A stretch of DNA of 23,978 nucleotides from Collodictyon triciliatum (lineage: Eukaryota; CRuMs). The DNA lies in NCBI GenBank assembly GCA_043381765.1, contig JBHJMP010000115.1:1-23978 (forward strand), given 5' to 3'. Of this stretch, positions 14,804-23,978 are shown piece by piece (the stretch's first letter is position 1; each line of letters opens with the position of its first letter). A program made the position numbers and the translations under genes. Below the pieces are notes generated by a model, which saw only the letters and a list, made by a program, of their open reading frames with translations, was not told the DNA's origin and made no database searches.

Positions 14804-15255
14804 TATCGTACCTTGCAGCCTCCGAGACTCCCCTGATCAGTAGCGTGCTGTCATAGCAGTATATTTTCACACACATGTCTTTCCATTTTTTTCGCCAAGC
14901 AGTACCTTTCATCTACATATCTGGCCGCCTCCTTCACAGAAACCCCAGAAACCACACAAGGAGAATAAACGCACAATGTTGGTGGGAGTCGTTGGACTTT
15001 GTCCTCAGCTATACGAAGCTTTCACACCCACAGCGATGTCAAAAACACTCGCAGCCTTTCGACTCTGCCTGTCACCTTCGCCGTGAAATTCGCTCGAAGG
15101 GTGCCTCACCGAAAGTGACGATTTTCCAGAGTGACATTTCAAGAGACCGGAGATTCGGCAGGTCAGTGGACGAAAGGCAGCAGGGCGAAGGCTTACATAC
15201 ACGCAAATAATTGCTGCCAGGGATGGAAAAGTCAAACCCATTTATGTGTAAAAAA

Positions 15256-15330
<75 letters not shown>

Positions 15331-15473
15331 ACGTTTATGTGGCAGACAAACATTCATGTTAGGGAACAAAGAGTCACAGACAGAGTCAGAACATCAAACT
15401 CTTGCTCTTATAAGATGGTTTCTGTGAAAAGGCTTTAATATTTCCTTGGGTGACGATTAGCGGTGAAGTCTTG
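14804..15473. other. intergenic region between DHPS stop and DGAT1 start
   Basis: This 670-bp spacer is GC-balanced from about 14880 to 15220, which probably includes the DGAT1 promoter and 5' UTR, followed by an AAAT array and AT-rich sequence. Overlapping open frames on both strands (14875-15210 plus, 15005-15241 minus) have no recognisable domains, so no gene is called. Confidence 0.5.
15252..15331. repeat. (AAAT)n tetranucleotide microsatellite
   Basis: About 20 perfect AAAT units lie downstream of the deoxyhypusine synthase stop codon on the minus strand. Confidence 0.95.
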
Positions 15474-16999
15474 TTACTCTGATTTGGAAGCAGCATCTTG
15501 TGTCTTCTCTCGTAAATAACGAGAGAATGTTTGCGCCACAAGAAGAGGGAAAATTATGGAAGCTTCTCCATGTACCTACACAATATATATTATAACTGCG
15601 TCGCCACATGTGCTGTAAATTGGGAAAGGCCGAGTAAATAAGGAGAGCCACATTAGATGAAAAGGAGAGAGATGGAGGACATGTTGTTTATAGTCATGAA
15701 TATATTTTGGATGAAAAAATTGCCTTGACAGGATTTGCCGTGATTCTAATTTTCCCCCATGAGACTGCTTCATCGGGAGTTGCACCACTGTCACTGCCAT
15801 CGAAATCAAGACCAGTATTGACGTACACGGCAAAATCCGCACCGTTCCTCATCAAGTTAGCATTGCAAATCTGGTGTTTGATTACTCCGCCTGGATTTCG
15901 TAGTTTTTTTTTCTTACATGAGCAATTACGAAGCATTTTAATATTTTTTTTGGTCTACTGTAATCTCTGGGGATTATATTTATTTACAAATAGAACGAAC
16001 CTCCAAGAATGATGATACCAGATTTGCGAGCAAACGCAGCAATATTATTCAGAGACCTGATATCTATTTCACGAGGAAGAATTATATAATACGAAAGTAA
16101 TGAAAGTATAACAAAGGTCTGCGTAGATTGATGGCTAGAAATAAGACGTTCACGCTCCATACAATTATTAGCTTGTATATGTATTACTATGGAGAGTCAA
16201 ACCTTGGGCAATATCAACGATGAATCCAGGATTCTTGAACGAATGAAAATAAATCATGTCTCCAAGAGAACCATCAGTAATTGCCGGACAAAATATTGGA
16301 ATATCATTCTGGATGCATCAAACAAATTAACGAACATTGATTTAGAGAAGGAAAACTCGAATGCAAAAATTAAAGTAAAAAACAATAATCTGAAAATAAC
16401 GAATCCCTAAACAAATCAGAAAACTGAAAGCGAAATGAATTTTTTCTCCACAAAGGTATTATGTAAGAGAAACCTTTGCAGCCCAATAGCACACCGAGTC
16501 CTCGTGGTTGATTTCAAGTCCAAGGCGGCGGACAATGGAAGCTGGACTCCATATGATACCCTAGGGTTTTTAGTCCAATATATTATGCTTAAGGAAGAAA
16601 AGAAAGAAAGAAGTAGATTCTATGAGACAAGATGCAAATAAAGTTGATGAATGGAGATGTAAGAGCTGAAGGAGTATTACATTTGCTTTTTGCTCTTCAA
16701 GCATCTTATCTAGAATCGGATTGACAAAGTCCTCAAACTTGCAGTAATTGTCATTTGGAACCAGAAGATTTCCAATTCGATTGATGCCTTTGAGCCTCAG
16801 TTCTCTGCCAGGAAGAGTAAAGTCGCCCATATAAGTGGGGACCATACACTTCATAATGTCTTCTTCCACACCACCAGCTGTGGTGACGATGACATCGATC
16901 TAGCACCGTGGAAATATCAGGGCAATGTGATAGAGAGCTGGACGTGACCAAGGTGTATGCATTCGAAGAGAAAAAGAGGGCTCGCCTCACATTCCCTTC

Positions 17000-17076
<77 letters not shown>

Positions 17077-17822
17077 CACAACAACAATCACAACAATCAC
17101 AACAATCACAACAACAATCACAACAACAATCACAACAACAATCATAACAACAATCACAGTATTCTGAACAAAATAATTCATCATGCCTCTGGGGTAAGCA
17201 TCCATCATTGAGAGGGTAGGAGGGATGGGGACGTACGAGTTTGTTCTTGACCAGAAACTTGATAGTCTCGCGCACACCAGAGGAAATCATGTTAGAGGTA
17301 TATCCAAGAAAGATGGTGCACTTGACGGAGGTGCGATACTCGGGATTTTTGGAGTCTTCGTCCTCGTCGGGGAGAACAGGCTCGTCGCTGAGTCTCCAAC
17401 GCAGCTGCACATGGTCGTGAGGAATTATACAATCAGCCGCCGAACCAACCCGCGCACGTCCAGAAAACATTGGTAAAAGACAATGAAAAGCAAGTCTGTC
17501 CTCAGAGAGGGACACCAAGGCAAGGCAAGAGAAGGGAAGGGAGGGGAAGGGAAGGCAAGGCAAGGGAAGGGAAGGAAGATGGAAACGCAAGGGCGCGCCG
17601 GACAGAAGGCGGAGGGCAAACCATGCGCATGATCTCCTCGGCAGCAGCAGCGAGATTAGTCGACTGGAAACCGGTGGTCTTGGCCGCATCAAAGAATCGT
17701 GTGAGGAAGTCGAGATGTGCATCGGACGGCAGCGCCTCCCAATCGAGGCCGCGGACGGTCGGGTGGTCGCTTGGGAGACCAGCCGAGCTCTGCAGAACGT
17801 TTTCGCGGATGGTCGGGTTCAT
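15474..17822 (-). CDS. DHPS: deoxyhypusine synthase
   Basis: This NAD-dependent cytosolic enzyme transfers the aminobutyl group of spermidine to one lysine of eIF5A, the first step of hypusine formation. Exons in gene order are 17822-17622, 17404-17237, 16899-16681, 16560-16474, 16308-16203, 16063-16001, 15890-15724 and 15575-15474. Phases agree throughout and the product is 370 aa, essentially the family length. Conserved blocks are [53 protein letters not shown] and [30 protein letters not shown] follows, with the active-site lysine at about 328. The final exon, reading [14 protein letters not shown], joins only through a GC-AG intron. The ATG at 17822 gives the normal length; an upstream in-frame ATG at 17948 would add a 42-residue polar extension with no family counterpart. 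Spermidine synthase, which makes its substrate, lies about 2.2 kb away. Confidence 0.96.
15576..15723 (-). other. GC-AG intron in deoxyhypusine synthase
   Basis: The seventh intron begins AAG|GCAATT instead of GT and ends in TAG. Reading through gives a stop ten codons later and loses the conserved C-terminal PLLVAQTF block. Splicing at GC in phase 0 restores it and yields the family's usual length. The GC donor is inferred from conservation, not seen in transcripts. Confidence 0.8.
17001..17157. repeat. (CAA)n with CAATCA variants, in a DHPS intron
   Basis: About 25 perfect CAA units are followed by about 9 CAACAATCA/CAATCA variants within the intron between exons 17404-17237 and 16899-16681. 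The poly-Gln, poly-Asn and poly-Cys frames through it are artefacts of the repeat. Confidence 0.95.
17519..17578. repeat. GGGAA/GGCAA pentamer tract in DHPS intron 1
   Basis: A run of GGGAA and GGCAA pentamers lies within the first intron. On the DHPS sense strand this is CTTCC/CTTGC, the same pyrimidine motif as the CCCTT tracts at 3521 and 4622. Confidence 0.85.
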
Positions 17823-18095
17823 CGCTGGGCGGCTGCGGTGGGGGTTTGTTGTGTTGTTTGAGTTGATGGTCGCTTTGCTTAGAGTTTGGTTGGGGTTGTG
17901 TGTCCAGCGAGGTGCTTTATGGTTGCTCTTCTTTTCCTCGTGAGCCACCCAGCCAGAGACCTTCTGTATTCCTGGGTGATTCGTGTAACGGGCTGAGAAG
18001 CGTGGAACTATGGCGAGAAAAACAGAGGAAAGAGAAGAGGGGTGGCTGTGTGGGCGGAAGGAGAACAGGTAGCCGAATCCGCGTGAAGCGGTGCA

Positions 18096-19527
18096 CTATG
18101 GGCTGACTCGCAGCACAACCTTGCCCTTGTTTTCATCCTTGGCAATGTACTCATGCGCATCGCCTGCAGACTGGATGGGATAGACGCGATCCACAAGGAC
18201 CTTGAGCTGCCCATTCTCAAAGAGCGGCCCGGCAAACTGGACAAAGCGCGACACAAGATTCGCCTTGTATGCGGTGGTTCGGTTGCGCAGCGTGGAGCCG
18301 CGGATGGTCAGGCGCTTGCGCAGAATCTGACCGACATTAGCCTCGCCCGGGACAGCAGGGCCGCCCAGAAAACCCAGCATGACCATGCGGCCATCCTCCT
18401 TCAACACACGCAGGTTGCTTTGGAAGTATGGTCCGCCGATAAAGTCAATCACCACATCGACTCCGCCCAGAGCGCTGACCACCTCGGCAAAGTCTACGTC
18501 CTTACGGTTGAATGCCTTTTCCGCCCCGTACTTCTCACAGAACTCGATCTTGTCTTGTGATCCGACACAGGCATACGGAATGGCACCGAGGCTACGGGCA
18601 ATCTGGATGGCACAGATACCAACCCCGCTAGCCCCTGCGTGCACAAGAATCTGCATGTTGTTTGTTTGCTCTTGAGTGCATAGTATAGTATGGTGAATTA
18701 AGGTTTTTGAATATGTGGTCATTGTGGTACATCATTTATTCCTCTCGATGTCATTCTTTGTTTTACTTGATCTATTTACTTTCGACGAACAAAAAAAGCT
18801 TAATAGGGCGATTACTCAAACCTTCTCTCCAGGCTGCAGCTCAGCAAGAAGGCAAACTGCTTGGAAGGCAGTCAAGAAAGCCTCGGGAATGGCGGCAGCT
18901 TGCTCGAACGTGGTTCCTTCAGGCGACTCTGAAAGCCTTGGAATGGCAAAGAGAGAGCCTTCTGGGACAACAACAAACTCTGCATAACCTCCCCCGGCGA
19001 GTAGCCCGCACACACGGTCACCAGCCTTCCAGCCCAAAGCACAATCGGGCCCGACCTGTGAGGAAAGATCAAACACCTTGGCATGTGACTTCCTTGGAGC
19101 TGAAAAAAGATAGTGTGTTTATCATTTACTAATATTTTTTTAAAAATTCTCAGGGGACCGAGCGACAGAACCTCATGGACAACGCCAGACATCTCCAGGC
19201 CGATGATGTCGGACTCTCCAGGGGGTGGCGGGTACGAGCCCTGGCGCTGCAAGAGATCGGCCCTGTTGACAGCTGTGGCGTGGATCTATCAATACCCTTG
19301 CGTGAGGCTGTGTGCTTGTGGTGGGCGGGTTTCTCCTTTCTCTTTCTTCTTTGTTTCTTTTACTGGCAAAGTGCTTGCGAGAGCGAGGGGATACCGAGCG
19401 GCGTGAAAAAGAGCCAGGTCGCTACCTTGACAAGGACATGCTTTGCTTTGAGAGTCGGCAAGGGAACATCCTCCAGAGTCATCCCTGCGGCTGTTTGGTC
19501 CTTGCACACAATCGCCTTCATCGTCAT
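18096..19527 (-). CDS. NAD(P)H quinone oxidoreductase, PIG3/TP53I3-like (zeta-crystallin type MDR)
   Basis: This is a medium-chain dehydrogenase/reductase of the zinc-free quinone oxidoreductase branch, which reduces quinones with NADPH in the cytosol. Exons in gene order are 19527-19426, 19285-19172, 19055-18822 and 18650-18096, all joined in phase 0. They give 334 aa, the usual length. [17 protein letters not shown] near residues 41-57, the [10 protein letters not shown] block and the Rossmann turn HAGASGVG near 154-161 are diagnostic. The substrate-side segment [12 protein letters not shown] follows. ATGs at 19527 and 19521 are both possible; the first is taken. An alternative upstream acceptor for exon 3 would add 15 residues not expected in the family, so the acceptor next to 19055 is preferred. 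The gene is head to head with spermidine synthase. Confidence 0.93.
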
Positions 19528-20041
19528 CGCTGGATACTACAGTTTGCGCGGTGAGACATCGCAGAGGATTATGCGGCGCTGCCTTGTGTGACATCTTTGA
19601 CGGCCAAAATCTGGTGCCGATTCCAAGTTTGCGATCTGTGGTGCTAAGAGACTAAGCCTAAAGGGGATATGCGATAATTAGTACAATATTATTAGTACGA
19701 TATATCTGGTGTGGTCACATGCTTGCAGAATAGAGTATTTGACATCCTCGTGGCCACCCTCAGGTCCCACAAGTTGTGATAAAATGCAACCTGCTGTGGG
19801 AATGCGGGAATTAATTTAAAGAACCATTGTGGTCTCAATCCCACTAACACTGATGGATGGCGAGAAAATCAACATAGTGCTGCCACATCAAACACCACAC
19901 GCCGCCACAAGCCAACCACTCGGCCGCTGCCAAACAGACAGACACAAACCGCTGATGACCACTGTGCCTACGCAAGCCACGCGCAGCAGAGGCTGAACAA
20001 TCCCCTCCATCACAGACCCACTCGCCAGACACGCAGACAGG
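19528..20041. promoter_or_regulatory. shared upstream region of the divergent quinone oxidoreductase and spermidine synthase genes
   Basis: The two start codons are 514 bp apart on opposite strands, so the promoters of both genes must lie in or near this stretch. It contains an AT-rich section around 19670-19705 and a GC-richer 5' leader before the spermidine synthase ATG. No canonical TATA box can be assigned with confidence. Confidence 0.45.
19677..19704. repeat. 14-bp tandem duplication in the divergent intergenic region
   Basis: ATTAGTACAATATT is followed directly by ATTAGTACGATATA, a head-to-tail pair differing at two positions. It lies roughly in the first third of the intergenic region. 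A regulatory role is only a guess. Confidence 0.7.
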
Positions 20042-21060
20042 ATGCAGTACATCAAGGACGGCTGGTTCCACGAGACCGACGCACTCAACAAGGGCACGAA
20101 GCTGACCCTGAAGGTTGAAGAGGTGCTGTACACCGGCAAGTCGGACTTCCAGGAGCTGCTTGTGTTCAAGTCCGAGTTCTTTGGCACGGTTCTTGTTCTG
20201 GACGGAGCCATCCAGCTGACGGAGCGCGACGAGCACTCGTACCAGGAGATGATTGCCCACCTGCCCATCGCCGCACACCCCAACCCGAAGCGCGTAAGCC
20301 CGCCCTTCCCCGTCCCTCCTCGCCACCTTCTGCAGCTTGCCTCTGTCCATTCTGGTCGTTGCTGACCTACGCCTCGCTCTCCCGTCCCTTGGCTACTCAG
20401 GTCCTTGTGGTTGGTGGCGGCGACGGCGGAGTCCTCCGTGAAATTGCCCGCTACCCCGGCATCGAGAACATCGACATTTGCGAGATCGATAAGGTAAGCA
20501 GGCTCTATGTGCCGTTGCCTGGACCCGTGTGTTGGCAAAAAAGAAAAGAAAGGCAGAGAGAAGTTGACACGTGAAAGCAAACGCAACTCACCCACGTTCT
20601 GTCGGGCCACAGGCTGTCATCGAGACCTCAAAGAAGTACCTCCCCCAGCTCTCCAAGGTTCGACCAGTTGGCTCAAAGACACAGACATAGACACATGCTC
20701 TTTCTCTGCTGCAGGCAACGTGTGCCTTTGCCCTCACACACCCTTCCTTCTTGCGCAGGGCTTCGACGACCCCCGCGTCACAGTGACCATCATGGACGGC
20801 TTCATCTTCCTCAAGGAGCGCGCAAACTACTACGACGTCATCATCACCGACAGCTCCGACCCCATCGGTACGCATATGCACAGCAGACACCCACACAGAA
20901 CCATACGCTGACGCAAAGAGCTCTCTGCAGGTCCCGCCGAGGTGCTCTTCCAGGCGCCGTACTTCCAGCTGATCCACGATGCGCTGCGCCCCAACGGGAT
21001 TATGTGCTCGCAGGCCGAGAGCCAGGTACGGTGCCAGCAGGCTGCACTCGCACACTCTTT

Positions 21061-21159
<99 letters not shown>

Positions 21160-21561
21160 CACTCACCCTCGCACCCTCGCAGTGGTACCACATCCCGATC
21201 ATCCAGGCCATGTTCACGGAGACGTCAAAGATCTTTGCGACTGTTGACTACGGCTTCACCACCACGCCCACATACCCCAGGTTTGTCCGTGGCCCTGCCA
21301 TGCGAAAGCAAACGCCCGCCCCTCTTTTCTGCGCCTCCTCTCATGTCCCGCCCCTTCCTGTGCAGCGGCCAGATCGGCTTCATGATCTGCGGCAAGGCCG
21401 GCGAGGCGGGTGAGAAGCACGACTTCCGCACCCCACAGACTGTCATGCCCGAGTCCCAGCTCGCCCAGCTCAGCTACTACTCCCCGGCCCTCCACAAGGC
21501 CTGCTTTGTCCTGCCCAAGTTCGCTGCGGACGCCCTCGCTGCCGTCGGCCGCCCTATTTAA
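20042..21561 (+). CDS. SRM: spermidine synthase
   Basis: This aminopropyltransferase makes spermidine from putrescine and decarboxylated S-adenosylmethionine in the cytosol. Exons are 20042-20293, 20401-20493, 20613-20657, 20759-20867, 20931-21025, 21183-21280 and 21366-21561, with consistent phases. They give 295 aa, the normal length. The N-terminal strand domain with [24 protein letters not shown] precedes the nucleotide-binding motif [13 protein letters not shown] near residues 87-99. [14 protein letters not shown] carries the catalytic Asp at about 161. SQAESQWYH and TTPTYPSGQIGFM complete the family blocks. Exons are markedly GC-rich with G/C third positions, unlike the neighbouring minus-strand genes. 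The PAPT family has related members, but this motif set fits spermidine rather than spermine synthase. Confidence 0.97.
21056..21159. repeat. (CTTT)n tetranucleotide microsatellite in spermidine synthase intron 5
   Basis: About 26 perfect CTTT units fill most of the 21026-21182 intron, up to about 22 bp before its AG acceptor. The minus-strand Lys/Glu/Arg-rich and plus-strand Phe/Leu/Ser-rich frames across it are repeat artefacts. Confidence 0.95.
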
Positions 21562-22002
21562 CTTGCCCCTCTGCATCACAACCAGGCAAGACAACTCCCG
21601 GCAGACGGACACACCCGCGTAGGTGCAGAGTCGGCCCCTTTTTCCCTTTTTTTACATCGAATGTGCTTTCAACACTTTTAAAGAAATAAACGAAGAGATT
21701 TATTGCCGTCTGATTTGCCGTGTCCGGGTGGCTGAGTTTGCTGCGCAGATAGATTTCAGCAAAGTAGCAGAACCGCATCGGCTGGTGGACCATAATAACC
21801 CTCCGGCAGCAGGGCACTTCAAAGTGTGACGAGAAAAGGCATGTTCCACACGGAGGCGAAAATTGTGTACTCCTTTGTTGGCCTGTCCAAGGTCAAGAAT
21901 GCCCTCGATTCGAAACACTCAACAAAAAATAAAGAAAAAAGAGGTGGGGTAGGAACACTAGTAGCATATTTCACTCCGTGTAATGACTAGTTGAGACTTT
22001 CT
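21562..22002. other. convergent 3' intergenic region
   Basis: This 441-bp spacer separates the convergent stop codons of spermidine synthase and the BLOC1S4-like gene. Apart from a candidate polyadenylation signal at 21685-21690 no feature is seen, and the open frames here have no recognisable content. Confidence 0.5.
21685..21690 (+). terminator. candidate polyadenylation signal AATAAA of spermidine synthase
   Basis: A canonical AATAAA hexamer lies 124 nt after the stop codon on the sense strand, a plausible distance. No cleavage site can be seen directly. Confidence 0.45.
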
Positions 22003-23748
22003 TTAATGCGGAGGACTCGTGTACTTTGTCTTTTCTGCGGGTTTCTCTGTTCCGTGTTGGTGAAGTATCTGCCGAAGCCTCTCGAAATACTCATCAACGT
22101 CGATAACAACATTTTGTTCGGTGGGTGGTGGCGGAAGTCCGGCCAATGGAGAGGCTGTGCCACCACGCTGTTTCCAAATGAATGATACGGGTTATGAGGA
22201 AGAATCTGAAACTTTGGGAAGTAAAAGGATGAACGGGTCTCCGTAATATGGATGCTATGAAGGTAATCTTGATAACATGCGTACATACAGAGAATGGAAT
22301 GAATTTTTTTAGCGAGTGTATTTGATATTGTCGCTCTGCTTGTGATATGTGCTCCTCCAAAATATCAACAGATCTGCCAATCTTTGAAATCAGGGCCTGG
22401 AAAAAAAATATCGGTGAATAGATATAGACATACATACTACACATTGTTTTCAATATCCTTTGGGAGAAACAAAAAAAAAGAGATTTAAAAAGAATCTCTC
22501 AATGTAGAATGAAAAACAGTCAAGTGTAAAAAGTGAGAGAAATGCAGGAGAAAAGCCAAAGAAAAAATCGCGTCTGACTCGCTGGTTCAGAATTATAAAA
22601 AGGAGTAGAAAAAAATTCGCAACTTACATCCAACATATCAATAGTGATGAAAGCACGCTCAAGGCTACGAGTCTTGTTCTTTATTTCAGGGATAATAGCT
22701 GCATCTAGTTGAACAATTTCGTCTTGCATCTGGAATTATTATTGAAAGAAATATCATATAACTACTGAACATTGAAGTTGCATGGTGCTAAAAACATCAT
22801 CCTCCCAAAGTATGTGTCATTGCTTGTTTCTAATTTACATGCTCTTCTACACTTTTACAAATATTTCAAGTCTAACAGGACCTACATCATGTCTCAATTT
22901 CTCTTGTTCCGCCAATTTCAGGCGAAGGTAGGCGAGCTTCCCGTTCAAAGTGGCATGCTTTTATATTATAAATTGTGGATAAGTGAATGCAGATAGTTCG
23001 GGTGAACATCAACATCAATATCAACACCAATATCAACATCAATATCAACATCAACATCAATATCATTATTGTTAAATATCCAAAGTTAAAAAAGACACCA
23101 ATAGAATTTTTTTGGGAGAAGTGTCTGAATACGAATGAATTTTTTTTTGTATCCTCTATAGCACTCGAAAAAAATTATTGTAAACTGCGAAATCAATCGT
23201 TGAAAAATGCATTATTTTTTTCTTTGCTAAGCAACATAAATCCATAAATGAATGAGAAAACATATTGAATAAATTTCGATGTATTTAATTGTAAAAATTA
23301 GTTCAAAATAGTAACAATAGTCATTGGTGTGAATATCTAGGTGATAGATATATATATATCTTTCGATAAAAAGATAATAATAAACTGTATAGGTCCTTCA
23401 AATAAGGGATAAACCTGCATAAAGCTCAGGCACAATAAAAAAAAAAAAAAGAAAAAGAAAAGGAATGAATCCTGCTATTATCTGCCTGTTAGCTCCTGAA
23501 ATTTTTTTTTTTTTAAAAAAAAAACATCCATACAATATATTTCTTTTTTGTTCAAAAAAAAAAAAAAGGAGGAAGCGAGCAAAATAAAAGAGAGACAATC
23601 TATTCGTACCTGTTCCATTAGGAGTGGATTTGCTGAAGGCGTGGGAAAAACCCGTGCATAATCGCACGCGGCCTTCTCTAAAAGAATCTCTGTGGGTATA
23701 GTAAAGTCATGCTCCTTCTCCGCACCTTCGCTCTTTTTGTACGCTAGG
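22003..23748 (-). CDS. coiled-coil protein resembling BLOC-1 subunit 4 (cappuccino), 5' end beyond the window
   Basis: Five in-phase exons in gene order (23748-23610, 22957-22886, 22729-22628, 22396-22289, 22167-22003) encode about 194 residues ending in TAA. The first visible exon opens in phase 2, so at least one further exon lies upstream, probably past the right edge. The protein is mostly helical: EILLEKAACDYARVF, then the charged helix LRLKLAEQEKLRHDMQDEI, then KTRSLERAFITIDMLDALIS and GRSVDILEEHISQAERQY. The C-terminus is Pro-rich followed by DVDEYFERLRQIL. The order and the RSLERAF..ID.LD.....G..V..LE pattern resemble BLOC-1 subunit 4, which works in endosome and lysosome-related organelle trafficking. 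The match is to pattern only; another small coiled-coil trafficking or dynactin-type subunit is possible. Confidence 0.5.
23005..23066. repeat. (AACATC/AATATC)n hexamer repeat in a BLOC1S4-like intron
   Basis: About ten hexamer units alternating AACATC, AATATC and AACACC lie between exons 23748-23610 and 22957-22886. The Asn/Ile-rich frame across it is not coding. Confidence 0.85.
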
Positions 23749-23795
23749 CTGAATGAAATTTACGGAAGATTAAATCGAAGTCGAACCTTTAAAGA

Positions 23796-23978
23796 TGATA
23801 ATAATAATAGTAATAATAATAGTAATAGTAATAATAATAGTAATAATAATAGTAATAATAATAGTAATAGTGATAGTAATAGTAATAGTAATAGTAATAG
23901 TAATAGTAATAGTAATAGTAATAGTAATAGTAATAGTAATAGTAATAGTAATAGTAATAGTAATAGTAATAGTAATAG
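23796..23978. repeat. (AATAGT)n repeat running off the right edge
   Basis: AAT/AGT triplets become a regular AATAGT hexamer that continues to the end of the window. It lies upstream of the first visible exon of the minus-strand gene, either in an intron or 5' of it. The contig probably ends here because of the repeat. Confidence 0.95.

Noticed and set aside
14875-15241. Overlapping open frames on both strands between DHPS and DGAT1
   Set aside because: No recognisable motif or conserved splice structure; more likely the DGAT1 5' UTR and promoter region.
16751-17722. 323-codon minus-strand frame with a poly-Cys core
   Set aside because: It crosses DHPS exons in the wrong frame and the intronic CAA repeat. 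The phased DHPS exons explain the region.
17502-17948. Use of the upstream ATG at 17948 for DHPS
   Set aside because: It would add 42 polar residues absent from the family. The ATG at 17822 gives the usual length.
20588-21561. Long frames on both strands over spermidine synthase, with Lys/Glu or Phe/Leu/Ser repeats
   Set aside because: They read through introns and the CTTT microsatellite. The seven-exon spermidine synthase model is complete and in phase.
22999-23247. Plus-strand Asn/Ile-rich open frame
   Set aside because: It comes from the hexamer repeat in an intron of the minus-strand gene.

Overview
The window is nuclear DNA from an intron-rich, unicellular-type eukaryote. Seven protein-coding genes with many GT-AG introns can be assembled by eye, with matching splice phases at nearly every junction. 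An eighth, kinase, gene has an unresolved 5' end. TGA (kinase, RSP3), TAG (quinone oxidoreductase) and TAA (the rest) all act as stops, so the code looks standard. A radial spoke protein 3 gene implies a motile cilium at some life stage. The density of microsatellites and homopolymers, including two assembly gaps inside repeats, suggests a free-living protist. A rhizarian such as a foraminiferan is one possibility, but this is a weak guess.

Layout from left to right: (1) 1-1724, low-complexity and A-rich DNA with a possible kinase 5' exon; (2) 1725-3475 (+), a TKL-like protein kinase domain; (3) 4438-6861 (+), radial spoke protein 3 in 7 exons, 435 aa; (4) 7125-10588 (-), a PPPDE (DeSI-type) peptidase fused to a PUL domain, about 13 exons, one of them 8 nt; (5) 10967-14803 (-), DGAT1-type diacylglycerol O-acyltransferase, 15 exons, 513 aa; (6) 15474-17822 (-), deoxyhypusine synthase, 8 exons, 370 aa; (7) 18096-19527 (-), PIG3-like quinone oxidoreductase, 4 exons, 334 aa; (8) 20042-21561 (+), spermidine synthase, 7 exons, 295 aa; (9) 22003-23748 (-), a coiled-coil protein resembling BLOC-1 subunit 4, cut by the right edge.

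These are mostly unrelated housekeeping genes. The one pathway link is spermidine synthase and deoxyhypusine synthase, about 2.2 kb apart. The first makes spermidine; the second uses it to modify eIF5A. The quinone oxidoreductase and spermidine synthase genes are head to head over about 0.5 kb and may share a promoter region. RSP3/PPPDE-PUL and spermidine synthase/BLOC1S4-like are convergent pairs.

No mobile element, CRISPR array, tRNA, rRNA or biosynthetic cluster was found. The most notable features are in gene structure: an 8-nt microexon carrying the predicted catalytic His of the PPPDE domain, consecutive 23-nt and 20-nt exons in DGAT1, a GC-AG intron in deoxyhypusine synthase, the PPPDE-PUL fusion itself, and a tendency for intronic repeats to be pyrimidine-rich on the sense strand.
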